Source of the DNA: JASGDN01 sp049840815 | GTDB lineage: Bacteria > Chloroflexota > Chloroflexia > Thermomicrobiales > UBA6265 | NCBI GenBank assembly: GCA_049840815.1 | Contig: JASGJI010000002.1 | Span: forward strand, 129,662 to 193,661 | Direction of reading: 5' to 3' | Length of the DNA: 64,000 nt | Part shown: one piece after another, positions 43,887 to 52,704 of the stretch | Position numbering within the stretch: the first letter of the stretch is position 1 | How the letters are laid out: the number at the start of each line of letters is the position of its first letter | Position numbers and translations under genes: made by a program | The notes under the pieces: model-generated | What the model saw: only the letters and a program-made list of their open reading frames with translations | Databases searched by the model: none | Told to the model about the DNA's origin: nothing

Positions 43887-45080
43887 CTATTGATAGATGA
43901 CCAGCAATGGTACCGGCGAAAGCTGCACGACCTCTTCCGGGGTCATGATCGGATCATCCTGCCGGTAGAAGAGCTTGATCCCATCGTATTCGATCTGCTG
44001 CGCCCCGTTTACGAACGCATAGGTGCTCTTCTTCTGGTCGGGTGGCCCCCAGCCATCGGCATCGATGACGAGCTGCACCCCCGGGACCGGCGCGATCTTG
44101 TCCTTGTTCTCGATCATGCCATCGTGGAACTGATGGACCACCAGCACCTTCGGCGGGATGTTGTACTGCTTCGCGAGTTCCACCAGCCAGTTTTGCGTCG
44201 CCGTCACGTCGGACGCATCGACCTGGCCGATGTGCTCGCCCGGAATCTGCCCCTCCGCCATCGCGAATTCGGGATCGATCGCCAGGTGAACGAAGGGTTT
44301 CGCCAACCACTTCTCGAGCCCGTGCGTATCCGTCTCCACGGTTCGCCGTCCGATCTGCACGTCCAGGAAGAGCAGGATACCGTTCGCTTCACAGAAGTCC
44401 GCATACTCGTCCAGCAGCTCGCTCGATGCGTCGAGCAGGTAGCTGCCATCGGCCATCGGCTCCTTCTGCCCCACCGATGCGATCACCTCGAAGGCGATCA
44501 GCACGGGTGTGGACGGATCCGCCGCCTCATAGGCCGCTGCCTGCTCCCGCAGCTTCGCCAGGGCAGTCTCCTTGTCATACTCGCCAAGGATGCCCATCTT
44601 GTCGTTGCCGGGAAACCCATAGAACGTCAGGATGCGATGGCTGGGCAGCAATCCATTCGCTGTCGATGGCGGCTTGGTCGCCTGCAACTCCAGCTTGGGC
44701 GCCGTCTTGTCCTGCTGCTGGGCGGTCGAGGCATTCGCACCGCCTTCGGCCACCTCAAGCGTGTCCGTCGAGATGGACGACGACGTGGTGCCTGCACCAG
44801 CTCCGGAGGTGGCGAATTCGTCGGAGGGAATCGGCGTCACCACCGCGATATCCGGTGAGGTTTCGATATGGGCATCGCTGCGGGGACCGGCCATCCACAT
44901 CGAGGAAATCACCAGCACAAAGACGAGGATCACCCCCAGGGCACGCTCCCCTGGCAGCTTCTTCCCCACCGCGAGCACGATATCGACGGCGCGCGGATAG
45001 TGGCGTCGGGGCCGCTTGGGCTCCGGCTCACCAGGATTCGTGTACCAGGCGGTAGAAAACGGCTTTGGGCCTTCGGACAT
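43887..45080 (-). CDS. Membrane-anchored exposed protein of unknown function
   Basis: 397 residues. A cytoplasmic Pro/Arg-rich head of about 45 residues, one membrane segment (about 46-64), a Ser/Thr/Ala-rich linker to about 140, and a folded domain of about 250 residues. That domain alternates predicted strands and helices (ILTFYGFPG, PVLIAFEVIASVGQ, ILLFLDVQIG, VHLAIDPEFAM, KVLVVHQFHD, VQLVIDADGWG), a layout like a TIM barrel with acidic residues at strand ends, suggestive of a glycosidase-like fold. No family is recognised and no enzymatic role is claimed. Confidence 0.75.
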   Translation of the reverse strand: MSEGPKPFSTAWYTNPGEPEPKRPRRHYPRAVDIVLAVGKKLPGERALGVILVFVLVISSMWMAGPRSDAHIETSPDIAVVTPIPSDEFATSGAGAGTTSSSISTDTLEVAEGGANASTAQQQDKTAPKLELQATKPPSTANGLLPSHRILTFYGFPGNDKMGILGEYDKETALAKLREQAAAYEAADPSTPVLIAFEVIASVGQKEPMADGSYLLDASSELLDEYADFCEANGILLFLDVQIGRRTVETDTHGLEKWLAKPFVHLAIDPEFAMAEGQIPGEHIGQVDASDVTATQNWLVELAKQYNIPPKVLVVHQFHDGMIENKDKIAPVPGVQLVIDADGWGPPDQKKSTYAFVNGAQQIEYDGIKLFYRQDDPIMTPEEVVQLSPVPLLVIYQ

Positions 45081-45500
45081 GAATGCTCGTTTCGCATGCG
45101 GGCTGCAAACGTCGCTGCACCATCGGTCGAGGTCGCGCAGGGAGAGGACGTCCTACACGCTGCGCCTCCGCCATCCCGGCGTTAATGGACTGACGGATGA
45201 CAATGGTACCGTTCCTGAGCGGAACAGATCGGAACTACACCCCATAGCATATACCGGGATCGCACAACGCACCAATTCCTGCAAAGAACGCGCATCGATT
45301 CCGCATCTGCGCACATTCTTCCAGCGAATCTTCAGCGAATTCGCTGAATCACCTAAGGATAAACGACAGGGGCATGCGACCGCCGGATTGCAGGATCGAT
45401 ACGTACGGTGCCATTCAGGCATACTGCGTACTACACGTATATACGATCACCCAACACCTGTCGGATGTGTCGACCATTGCACCAGAGGACTCCGGCCAAG
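45081..45500. other. AT-richer divergent gap
   Basis: 420 bp between divergent genes. Contains AT-rich patches with several TATAC-like boxes (45420-45450) but no -35/-10 pair of good spacing, and no supported gene. Confidence 0.4.
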
Positions 45501-45983
45501 ATGCATCATCCTCCGAGTGAGACGCTCCAGTTCACCGAGCTCCCGGCCCCATCAACGATCTATTGCGTGATGTGTGAACGCGCCGAGGCACACGCGGATG
45601 GAACCGTCACCCTCCATCGCATCGCAAACCGCTGGGATGTCCAGAGCGACACCTTGCCAGTATCCATAGACTTCTGGATCGCCATCGGATTCAGGGATCT
45701 GCCAGTTGATCGTCCAGCAGACATCACCCTGCTCTTTATCTTGGAAGACGAAAGCGTCGGCGTCTCGATGCAGAAACCGGACATCGTGACCGCGACCAGC
45801 GATCTGAACTACCTCGCCGATGCGTCGGGATTCCCCATTCACCGTCCTGGGAAATATCGGTTCTCCGTGCTCTCCGGCAGCCAGGAGATCGGACGATACC
45901 GCTTTGAGGTGGCATGGTCGGGTCCAGAACAGGACGCGGAACAAAGAAGCCGTTACACGCTTGAGGCCGGTACCCAGCCGTGA
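45501..45983 (+). CDS. Protein of unknown function, possibly DUF6941-like
   Basis: 160 residues, no signal peptide or membrane segment. Beta-rich pattern with IYCVMCERAEAHADGTVTLHR, a hydrophobic FWIAIGF strand, ITLLFILEDE and a C-terminal GKYRFSVLSGSQEIGRYRF. The order 'early Cys/Ala strand, then charged-to-beta sandwich with a late GxYxF' recalls the DUF6941 group, but this is a weak resemblance. Codon choice is less GC-biased than in the neighbours. Its last 31 bases overlap a minus-strand gene. Confidence 0.6.
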   Translation: MHHPPSETLQFTELPAPSTIYCVMCERAEAHADGTVTLHRIANRWDVQSDTLPVSIDFWIAIGFRDLPVDRPADITLLFILEDESVGVSMQKPDIVTATSDLNYLADASGFPIHRPGKYRFSVLSGSQEIGRYRFEVAWSGPEQDAEQRSRYTLEAGTQP

Positions 45984-46297
45984 ATTCTGGTAGACGAAGG
46001 GAATGGAATTGCAACCCGCTGCGAATGTGTTCGCGGCTCTGGTCTGACCGGGAAAGACGTAGTTCCCATGTGCGTGATCAGCTCTCGCACCCGATCACGA
46101 AACACGGGGAAGGCAATATGACCGCCGGAGAACTCGGCCGAAAGCATTTCGATATCGAGGTATGCATCGAGTTCGTCTCCTTCCAGAGACGCAACGAAAT
46201 CATCCTCCGATTCGAAAATCCACGCAACAAACTCGGAGGCCGATGCCGTGTCGCGCATTGATCGGTTGTATTGTGCGAGCAAGTCCAGCAAGTACAT
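45953..46297 (-). CDS. Small acidic protein, unknown
   Basis: 114 residues. Mostly helical and acidic up to residue 80 (ASEFVAWIFESEDDFVASLE, then DELDAYLDIEMLSAEF), then a basic-to-Pro-rich tail. The size and helical acidic character recall immunity-type proteins, but no family is identified. GGAGTAGGCA before the ATG gives a fair ribosome site. It runs tail-to-tail with the preceding gene (31-bp overlap) and head-to-head with the next. Confidence 0.5.
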   Translation of the reverse strand: MYLLDLLAQYNRSMRDTASASEFVAWIFESEDDFVASLEGDELDAYLDIEMLSAEFSGGHIAFPVFRDRVRELITHMGTTSFPVRPEPRTHSQRVAIPFPSSTRIHGWVPASSV

Positions 46298-46331
46298 TGC
46301 CTACTCCAGATCCGAGCGCTGCTCCGAGTCA

Positions 46332-46610
46332 ATGCTTCGCGCCCTGTTCAATAGGGAACGGTACTACGAGCGGTTCCTCGCTGGCGAATTCATCGCCTGC
46401 CTGCATCGGGAGACCGTTCCCGCGAGTCCGGACGAACCGCAAGGGACACGCTCACTCATGGTCTACTACATGGATCTGGAAGGCAACCGCGTCTGCCTCG
46501 TCCATTTCTACATGCGGCCGGGGGGTGAGATCGGAGGAGCACCTCCCTACCGCCCAGACCCCAAGAATCTGATTCATGACGGCACACGTTACACGATCTT
46601 GCCCAGCTGA
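46332..46610 (+). CDS. Small protein, unknown
   Basis: 92 residues from the ATG at 46332; an upstream in-frame ATG at 46248 would overlap the divergent gene. N-terminus ALFNRERYYERFLAGEFIACLH, then strands SLMVYYMDLEG and VCLVHFYMRPGG, ending HDGTRYTILPS. No family recognised and no clear ribosome site. Codon use is less GC-biased than the flanking housekeeping genes. Confidence 0.5.
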   Translation: MLRALFNRERYYERFLAGEFIACLHRETVPASPDEPQGTRSLMVYYMDLEGNRVCLVHFYMRPGGEIGGAPPYRPDPKNLIHDGTRYTILPS

Positions 46611-46637
46611 TCTCGGTCAGATCGGATAAATCAGGGT

Positions 46638-48320
46638 TCACGACCGCCTGATAATCACTGGTGTCCCATACGTCGCCCAGTCCCAGAAGAACTGCGAGTC
46701 GTCCAGCAGCAAGTTCAGGCAGCCATGACTGCCCGGCCGCCCGATCGTCTCCTTTGTCCGCCACCAGGCGAAGTGGATCGCGTGCCCGACGTCCGTGAAG
46801 TACTGGGTGAACAGCACGTTCTTCAACTCGAAGAAGTTCTCGGCACCAATCGACCCACTGCCCATTGTCTCGTTCGCCACCCGGTTGTTGATCGCAAACC
46901 AGCCGGTCGGCGTCTCCCAGCCCGGCATTCCGGTCGTCGTCACACAGACACGAACGGCGGTCCGGCCCTCGTACGCCACCATCAGCTGCTGCGTCAGGTT
47001 GACGTCGATCCACTTTCCATCCGTCGGCGCATCTGCCGGCAAGGGTGTCGCCGCCACCGGCGCGGATCGCCCGATGTTCCGCGCGTAGACGTAGGTTCCC
47101 TCCTTCGTCTTCGCCCAGACATCGGCCGCCTCGTACACTTCCTCGCCCTTCACCCATTCGACGATCGTGACGGGGTCGCCGTAAACCAGCGACTTCATCA
47201 TCTTTGAGGTGGTGGTCGACTGGGCACGCAGGTTTGTCTCGCCCAGCGCCGCCCCCTGCCACACCGTGAGATCCCAATCCTTCAGGTCGAGGGTGGGCAG
47301 CGCCGTCGGCTCCTTCAGGAACGCTGCCGCCACCCATCCCGAGTAGCCATCGACATAGCCCGGCACCCAGCCACCATCGCTCGTACCCGCCGCGATGAAC
47401 TCGGCGCTATCCGGAATCACGACCCGCACCGCACCGTCCGCATCCGGCGTCGCCCGCAACCGCAACCCATCCGAGGCAGACACGAGCGTCGTCTTCCCCA
47501 ACGTCGGCGGGGCGGGCACGAAGGCCGGATCGGTGGCCAACGACGATCCGGAGACCACATCGACCATCACCCGGCGCAGGGAGAGGCTGCCGTCCTTCGC
47601 GCCATCGACGACCGCATTCGTGAAGAGCTGGGAGATCACGCCGTTCTTCGCGACCGACTGCGATGCGGGCTGCCCGAGCAGATCCGCGAACTGATTCCAG
47701 AGCGATGCAATCGCCGGATCGACCGTGAATCCACCCGATCCGGTCCGAGCTGTCGATCCAAAAGCCTTCTTCGCGACCGCATCGGGCAGCGCGATCCCCT
47801 TGATGACGCCCGGTCCATCGGCCACCGGTGTGTAATCGAGAGAGATGCCCTCGAACACCTGCTGGACCGTACCCGTCGTATCGACGAAGCGCCCTTCCGA
47901 AAGCGGCTGACCGGCGACCTTCTCGCCGCCCAGTTGCTGCCAGATGTCGAGAAAGGGTGTCGTCAGGTTATGCCCAGTCGCCGCGAAGTAGAGCGAGCTC
48001 TCGGTGTCACCCGCTTCAGTGGCGGGCACGTCGATCCCCTGGCTATCGGCCGGGGTCGGCACCGGCGCATCCGGATCGCTCGGCTCGATGATCTGCGACG
48101 GCTCGTTCACGGGCGCATCGGGCGTTGGTTCCGGCGTCTCGGACCCCTCCGGCTCGATGACCTGATCCTGCGCGCCCGCGATCAATGGAATCACCGCGAG
48201 ACCGGTTCCAGCCAGACTGGCAACGACGGCGCGCCGGCTCAGAAGTCGCGCAGGTCGCCCGTCGGTATCGTGCTGCGCGTCGGGCGCGTGCTGTGGGGAA
48301 GGAAGGAGGTGGTGGCGCAT
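46638..48320 (-). CDS. Exported L,D-transpeptidase (YkuD) with SH3-like domains
   Basis: 560 residues. A Tat-type signal (LLSRRAVVASLAGTGLAV, about 26-44) is followed by a Pro/Glu-rich linker, a region of about 180 residues with LGGEKVAGQPLSEGRF (a repeat seen in exposed wall proteins), two SH3-like domains (LRLRATPDADG and NLRAQSTTTSK), and the YkuD domain at about 425-560. The catalytic motif HAIHFAWW, then SHGCLN, is intact. Cross-links peptidoglycan by 3-3 bonds or attaches proteins. GAGGAA stands nine bases before ATG 48320. Confidence 0.9.
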   Translation of the reverse strand: MRHHLLPSPQHAPDAQHDTDGRPARLLSRRAVVASLAGTGLAVIPLIAGAQDQVIEPEGSETPEPTPDAPVNEPSQIIEPSDPDAPVPTPADSQGIDVPATEAGDTESSLYFAATGHNLTTPFLDIWQQLGGEKVAGQPLSEGRFVDTTGTVQQVFEGISLDYTPVADGPGVIKGIALPDAVAKKAFGSTARTGSGGFTVDPAIASLWNQFADLLGQPASQSVAKNGVISQLFTNAVVDGAKDGSLSLRRVMVDVVSGSSLATDPAFVPAPPTLGKTTLVSASDGLRLRATPDADGAVRVVIPDSAEFIAAGTSDGGWVPGYVDGYSGWVAAAFLKEPTALPTLDLKDWDLTVWQGAALGETNLRAQSTTTSKMMKSLVYGDPVTIVEWVKGEEVYEAADVWAKTKEGTYVYARNIGRSAPVAATPLPADAPTDGKWIDVNLTQQLMVAYEGRTAVRVCVTTTGMPGWETPTGWFAINNRVANETMGSGSIGAENFFELKNVLFTQYFTDVGHAIHFAWWRTKETIGRPGSHGCLNLLLDDSQFFWDWATYGTPVIIRRS

Positions 48321-48548
48321 GGGGCAATTCCTCAGCGTCGAATGGCCCCCGCCGCGTGTGAATGGCGTATCGTGTGAGCGGGGGTTCGCGTTCCGGCGCA
48401 TGAATGGCGTTCGGTCCAACCCGGGTGCGCCAATCGTCGTTCCGGCTTCGGGGTGGGCAACCCGGCGATTCTCGGGTCATTGCGTCGCCAAAGCGAGCAT
48501 CCCGTCATCCCTATCAACGAATCAGGACTACGGGAGGTTTCAGCCAGC

Positions 48549-49451
48549 ATGTCACAGACCGCCACCGCGTCGCGCCCGATCCGCCTCGGCGTGGTCTTCC
48601 CCCAACTCGAGATCGGCGCGATCCCTGCCGACGTCGCTCGCTATGCCCGGACGGTCGAGGATCTCGGCTTTCGCCACCTTCTTGCCTACGATCACGTCGT
48701 CGGCGGCGCGCTGGACAAGCATCCGCAGTTGCAAGGGCGCTACACCAGCGATTCCCTGTTCCACGAGGTCTTCGTCCTCTTCGGCTATCTCGCCGCCATC
48801 ACGACCAGACTGGAACTCGTGAGTGGCGTCATCATCCTGCCCCAACGCCAGACGACGCTCGTGGCGAAACAGGCCGCCGAAATCGATGTCCTCAGCGGAG
48901 GTCGTCTCCGGGTCGGAGTGGGGATCGGCTGGAACGAGATCGAATACGAGGCGCTGAACGAGAACTTCCGGAATCGCGGGCGCCGCTTCGAGGAGCAGAT
49001 CACCGTCCTCCGCGCATTGTGGCGGGAGAACATCCTGAACTTCCGCGGCGACTATCACACCATCAACCACGCCGGCATCCTGCCAATGCCGATCCAGCAA
49101 CCGATCCCGCTCTGGATCGGGGCCAGCGCCGAACCGGCCGTCCGCCGCGCCGCCCGCCTTGGCGATGGGTACATGGCCACCACCCCGATCGGCCCGCAGC
49201 TGGACGCCATCCTCGGCTGGCTGAACGACGAGCTGGAACGCGGGGGACGCTCACTGGAGACATTCGGGCTGGAGGGACGCATCGGCCTCGCGCAGGGCGA
49301 CGAAGACGACTGGAAACGGCAGTTCGCCTTCTGGCAGCATGCAGGTGCATCTCACGTCTCGTTCAACACCATGGGCGGTGTCTTCCCGTCGCTCGATGCC
49401 CACCTCAATGTGCTGGCCCGCGCCCTCCGCGCCGTTGAAGGGATGCAATAG
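48549..49451 (+). CDS. LLM-class flavin/F420-dependent oxidoreductase
   Basis: 300 residues of the luciferase-like TIM barrel: IRLGVVFPQLEIGA at the N-terminus, LLAYDHVVG, GVIILPQRQTTLVAKQAAEID, then VGVGIGWNEIEYEAL, and PLWIGASAEPAVRRAARLGDGY. These are those of the F420-dependent group (TIGR03619-like). Substrate unknown. GGGAGGT stands ten bases before ATG 48549. Confidence 0.88.
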   Translation: MSQTATASRPIRLGVVFPQLEIGAIPADVARYARTVEDLGFRHLLAYDHVVGGALDKHPQLQGRYTSDSLFHEVFVLFGYLAAITTRLELVSGVIILPQRQTTLVAKQAAEIDVLSGGRLRVGVGIGWNEIEYEALNENFRNRGRRFEEQITVLRALWRENILNFRGDYHTINHAGILPMPIQQPIPLWIGASAEPAVRRAARLGDGYMATTPIGPQLDAILGWLNDELERGGRSLETFGLEGRIGLAQGDEDDWKRQFAFWQHAGASHVSFNTMGGVFPSLDAHLNVLARALRAVEGMQ

Positions 49452-49483
49452 CCCAGGGGACAGCACCGCCCCCGAACACACGA

Positions 49484-49517
49484 CACCTCCCCGAACGGTT
49501 CGCCATTCGGGGAGGTG
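49484..49517 (+). terminator. Terminator after the LLM oxidoreductase gene
   Basis: Perfect 12-bp stem CACCTCCCCGAA/TTCGGGGAGGTG with a 10-nt loop, 32 nt after the stop codon. Confidence 0.7.
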
Positions 49518-49566
49518 ATCGTTGCAGGATTCGGTATTGCCAGCCCGCTCCGAGACGGCCTCTCGT

Positions 49567-49674
49567 TACGGACGGCTACCCTTCCGAACTCGGCTGTAGC
49601 ACCGAATATGAACGGGTAGCCGTCCTCCGTAGCCGGTCAGCTCGTCTGACCCATCCGGCGAAGCCGGATATCCC
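49567..49674 (+). repeat. GTAG/REP-like structured repeat, copy 2
   Basis: A 12-bp perfect stem GGACGGCTACCC/GGGTAGCCGTCC (49570-49581, 49614-49625) encloses a 32-nt loop. Then GTAG (49629-49632), hairpin GGTCAG-CTCGT-CTGACC (49635-49651), hairpin ATCCGGC-GAA-GCCGGAT (49653-49669). Matches copy 1 (13851-13910) in reverse complement at 56 of 60 positions, while the loop of the 12-bp stem is inverted relative to copy 1. Confidence 0.75.
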
Positions 49675-49703
49675 GGAATGGTTGCTGAACCCATGAGCCC
49701 AGG

Positions 49704-49758
49704 ATTGGCCTTCGGCCAATGGCGAACCACCAGACGAGCTGGTGGTTCGCCGCTACGG
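49704..49758 (-). repeat. GTAG/REP-like structured repeat, copy 3 (diverged stems)
   Basis: On the minus strand: GTAG (49756-49753), C, a 13-bp stem with the same pentaloop (ACCACCAG-CTCGT-CTGGTGGT core, 49751-49721), then ATTGGCC-GAA-GGCCAAT (49720-49704). Architecture and loops equal copies 1 and 2, but both stems have different, fully paired sequences. Lies 30 bp from copy 2 in opposite orientation, as in paired REP elements. The gap 49452-49772 is thus almost wholly hairpins. Confidence 0.72.
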
Positions 49759-49772
49759 TGTCGAACTGGGAT

Positions 49773-50477
49773 CTAGTCGCGGCGATTCATGCCGGAAACC
49801 AGCGAGATGTAGTAGAGCAGCGTCAGCAACGAGGCCGCGAAGCCCGCCACGTACGTCCAGGCCGCCGCACCAAGCACATCGGCCACGCCCTTGCTCTCCT
49901 GGCCGCCCCCAACCCCGCCATCGACGAGGCCGACCTGCACCAGCGCCGCCTTGGCCCGGTTCGACGCATCGAACTCGACCGGCAGCGTGATCAAGGCAAA
50001 GACCGTTGCCAGCGCGAACAGCGCCACGCCGATCCAGGAGACCGTCGGATTCTGGAGGATCAGGCCGAGGAACAGGACGCCGAACCCAAGGTTGGAGCCG
50101 ATGTTCACCGCCGGCACAATCGCCGAGCGGGCCTTCAGCGGGGCATAGCCCTGCGCATGCTGGATCGCATGGCCCGCCTCATGGGCGGCAATGCCGATCG
50201 CCGCGATGGACGGCACGCCATAGACGCCCTGCGAGAGGCGAAGGATGCGCGTGCGGGGATCGTAGTGATCGGTCAGTTCGCCCGGAACCTGCTCGATCGC
50301 GACACTCTGGAGTCCGTTGGCATCGAGAACGGCCCGCGCTGCCTGGGCGCCGGTCACGTTCGCCGTGTTCCGAACCTTCGAGTACTTCTGGTAGGTGCCT
50401 TTCACCTTGCTCTGTGCCCAGAGCATGAAGAGAAGGCCGGGTATCATGAAGATGAAGTACGTCGGGTCGAAAATCAT
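49773..50477 (-). CDS. YugP-type membrane zinc metallopeptidase
   Basis: 234 residues. The metal-binding motif AAHEAGHAIQHA (HExxH, near residue 98) is preceded by a membrane segment at the N-terminus and followed by three more (about 128-165 and 195-222). The Zn-dependent neutral protease group YugP (COG2738) has this size and layout, including GVYGVPSIAAIGIAAHE and FDASNRAK. Substrates are unknown, probably membrane-protein turnover. GAGGGT stands eight bases before the ATG. Confidence 0.88.
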   Translation of the reverse strand: MIFDPTYFIFMIPGLLFMLWAQSKVKGTYQKYSKVRNTANVTGAQAARAVLDANGLQSVAIEQVPGELTDHYDPRTRILRLSQGVYGVPSIAAIGIAAHEAGHAIQHAQGYAPLKARSAIVPAVNIGSNLGFGVLFLGLILQNPTVSWIGVALFALATVFALITLPVEFDASNRAKAALVQVGLVDGGVGGGQESKGVADVLGAAAWTYVAGFAASLLTLLYYISLVSGMNRRD

Positions 50478-50817
50478 TGGTGGGTACCCTCATCTGCGGA
50501 CACCTGCTGTTGCACGCACATCGTGCTGACATCGGATGCAGGCCCCTCGCCGGTGAGCTTTTGTCTCACACTTCCATCTCAGTATACGCGAATTGTTTCC
50601 CTACAGATGCGTCCCACCTGAAACTTATGTGAAGAATTTCGGCATGGCATCACGCTCGAACCCCGCGTGCCTGCCACCCATTCGACCCATCCCCCATGCC
50701 GAGGAACGGGGTATGCTCTGCTGGGATTGAGCGTTCCGGCTCGCGTCCAATCGCATGGCGGTCTACCGCACCGGAACACCAGGGAGTGAGGGCACAACGG
50801 TGGAGATGGGTGGGACA
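50478..50817. other. Divergent gap upstream of the polyprenyl synthase gene
   Basis: 340 bp without a supported gene. A TATGCT -10-like box at 50712-50717 lacks a good -35. An in-frame ATG at 50755 without ribosome site could extend the synthase by 21 residues. Confidence 0.4.
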
Positions 50818-51909
50818 ATGATCGCTCGTGGCAGTGCCGACATCGCGCCAGCAAGCGCCGATAGTGATATCGCTGCCTGGCTCGATACGCTGCTCGACCC
50901 GGAGATCGAGCGCGCGCTCGGGGAGTTGGCTGGCGAAGCATCATTGCTCTCGTTGATGGCCCGCTATCATCTTGGCCTCGCCGACAGCACGGGCCAGCCC
51001 CTCGCGGCAGCCGATCGCCGTGCCGTTCAGGGCAAACGCATCCGACCGCTCCTCGCCGTGCTCAGCGCCGTGGCCAGCGGCGGTGCAGCCGCCGATGCCA
51101 TGCCGCTCGCGGCCGGGATCGAGTTTCTCCACAACTTCACCCTGGTTCACGATGACATCCAGGATCGCAGCCCGAACCGGCGCCACCGTGCGACGGTCTG
51201 GCGCATCTGGGGCGACGCCCAGGCCATCAATGCGGGTGACGCCCTCTTCGCCGCCGCCCACCTCGCGGTGCTCGCCACCGCGACCGCGGCCATGCCGCCG
51301 TCTGCCCTGCATCGCCTGGTTGCCGAGTTCAACCGGATGACCATCGCCATCGTCGGCGGCCAGGTCCGCGACCTCGATTTCGAGGGCAAGGGCACCATCC
51401 GCCCCGAAGACTATCTGGAGATGATCACCGGCAAGACCGCTGCTATCCTCCGCTACGCCGCGTGGGCCGGTTCCATCGTCGGTGGTGCGGATGCAACCCG
51501 GTCCGAGGCCTTCGCCCGCATGGGCCTCGCGCTTGGCGTCGGCTTCCAGATCCGCGACGATCTGCTCGGGATCTGGGGCACACGAGAGGAAACCGGCAAG
51601 GAAGTGGCGGACGACATCCGCCGCCGCAAGCAATCGCTGCCGATCCTCCTGCTTCGCGCCCAGGCGACGACGGAGGAGACCGCCGTCCTGGACGCCCTCT
51701 ACGCCAACGACGAGATCGACCCGCACGGCATCACGACCGTCCTTGCCCTGCTTGATGCCCATGACATCCGTCAACAGGTCCTCGATCATGTGGAGTCCTC
51801 GCATCACGACGCCACCGATGCGCTTGCCTCCATCGGATCAGCCGATGCGAATGCGGGCCTGTCCGCCATCGCCGATCTCATCGAACGAATGCGCGTTCGC
51901 AGTTCCTGA
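50818..51909 (+). CDS. Polyprenyl diphosphate synthase
   Basis: 363 residues of the all-helical trans-prenyltransferase fold. First Asp-rich motif LVHDDIQDRSPNRR (about 114), GKRIRPLL upstream, GQVRDLDFEG, KTAAILRYAAWAG and second Asp-rich motif FQIRDDLLGIWG, where the last Asp of the usual DDxxD is Gly, as in a number of bacterial relatives. Builds geranylgeranyl- or longer diphosphates for quinones, carotenoids or cell-wall lipid. GGTGGGACA stands before the ATG; other in-frame starts at 50755 and 50806 are possible. recX begins two bases after its stop. Confidence 0.87.
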   Translation: MIARGSADIAPASADSDIAAWLDTLLDPEIERALGELAGEASLLSLMARYHLGLADSTGQPLAAADRRAVQGKRIRPLLAVLSAVASGGAAADAMPLAAGIEFLHNFTLVHDDIQDRSPNRRHRATVWRIWGDAQAINAGDALFAAAHLAVLATATAAMPPSALHRLVAEFNRMTIAIVGGQVRDLDFEGKGTIRPEDYLEMITGKTAAILRYAAWAGSIVGGADATRSEAFARMGLALGVGFQIRDDLLGIWGTREETGKEVADDIRRRKQSLPILLLRAQATTEETAVLDALYANDEIDPHGITTVLALLDAHDIRQQVLDHVESSHHDATDALASIGSADANAGLSAIADLIERMRVRSS

Positions 51910-51910
51910 C

Positions 51911-52633
51911 ATGGACCGCACCCGCCGCCGTCGCGTTGATCCCGAGCACCCCGAACGCGCGAACACCCGCCCGGCGCCGCGTCCAGGCCGGATCACCGCC
52001 ATCACCCCCCAACGTCATGACCCGGAGCGGGTGAGCATCTTCCTCGACGGCGCGTTTGCCTTCGGGCTGCACGCGGCTCTCGTACTCGAACACGGACTCC
52101 AACCCGGATTCGACCTGGACGAGGCCACTGCCCGCGACCTGCTCGCCGCTGACGAGATCCGGCGCGCCATCGCGACCGCTCTCAACGCCCTTGCCTACCG
52201 CGCGCGCTCCGAAGGCGAGATCGCCCAGCGCCTTCGCCAGAAGGGATTCGAACAACCCTCCATCGATGCCACGCTCGAACGCCTGCGGGACTGGCGCTAT
52301 GTGGACGATCACGACTTCGCCTCCCGCTGGATCGAGAACCGGCAGGAGCACCGTCCGCGATCGGAACGCATGCTCTCGCAGGAACTGCGGCAGAAGGGCG
52401 TTGATCCAGCCACCATCGCGGGCACCCTCGCCGACGCCGCCATCGACGAGGTGGCCGACGCCCGTGACCTCGCCATGAAGCAGCGTGCGAAGCTTTCCGC
52501 ACTCGATCCCGACACGCAGACGCGCCGCATCACCGGCTTCCTCAGTCGTCGCGGCTACGGCTGGGACGTCATTCGTCAAGCGCTGGACACCCCCGATGAC
52601 CCCTTCCCGGATGACGACCGAAACGCCCCCTGA
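51911..52633 (+). CDS. recX: Regulatory protein RecX
   Basis: 240 residues. After a basic tail (about 1-45), three helical RecX repeats: AYRARSEGEIAQRLRQKGF, then LRDWRYVDDHDFASRWIENR, then RSERMLSQELRQKGVD, and a C-terminal FLSRRGYGWDVIRQAL. RecX binds RecA filaments and modulates recombination. The ATG is one base after the polyprenyl synthase stop, so translation is probably coupled; no recA gene is adjacent, unlike the classical recA-recX order. Confidence 0.85.
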   Translation: MDRTRRRRVDPEHPERANTRPAPRPGRITAITPQRHDPERVSIFLDGAFAFGLHAALVLEHGLQPGFDLDEATARDLLAADEIRRAIATALNALAYRARSEGEIAQRLRQKGFEQPSIDATLERLRDWRYVDDHDFASRWIENRQEHRPRSERMLSQELRQKGVDPATIAGTLADAAIDEVADARDLAMKQRAKLSALDPDTQTRRITGFLSRRGYGWDVIRQALDTPDDPFPDDDRNAP

Positions 52634-52704
52634 CGCCTACGCGGCGACGTCCGTCCGAGACGACACCCGCCTCCTACGATCGCCTTGCACGGTGCGTCGC
52701 GTTC

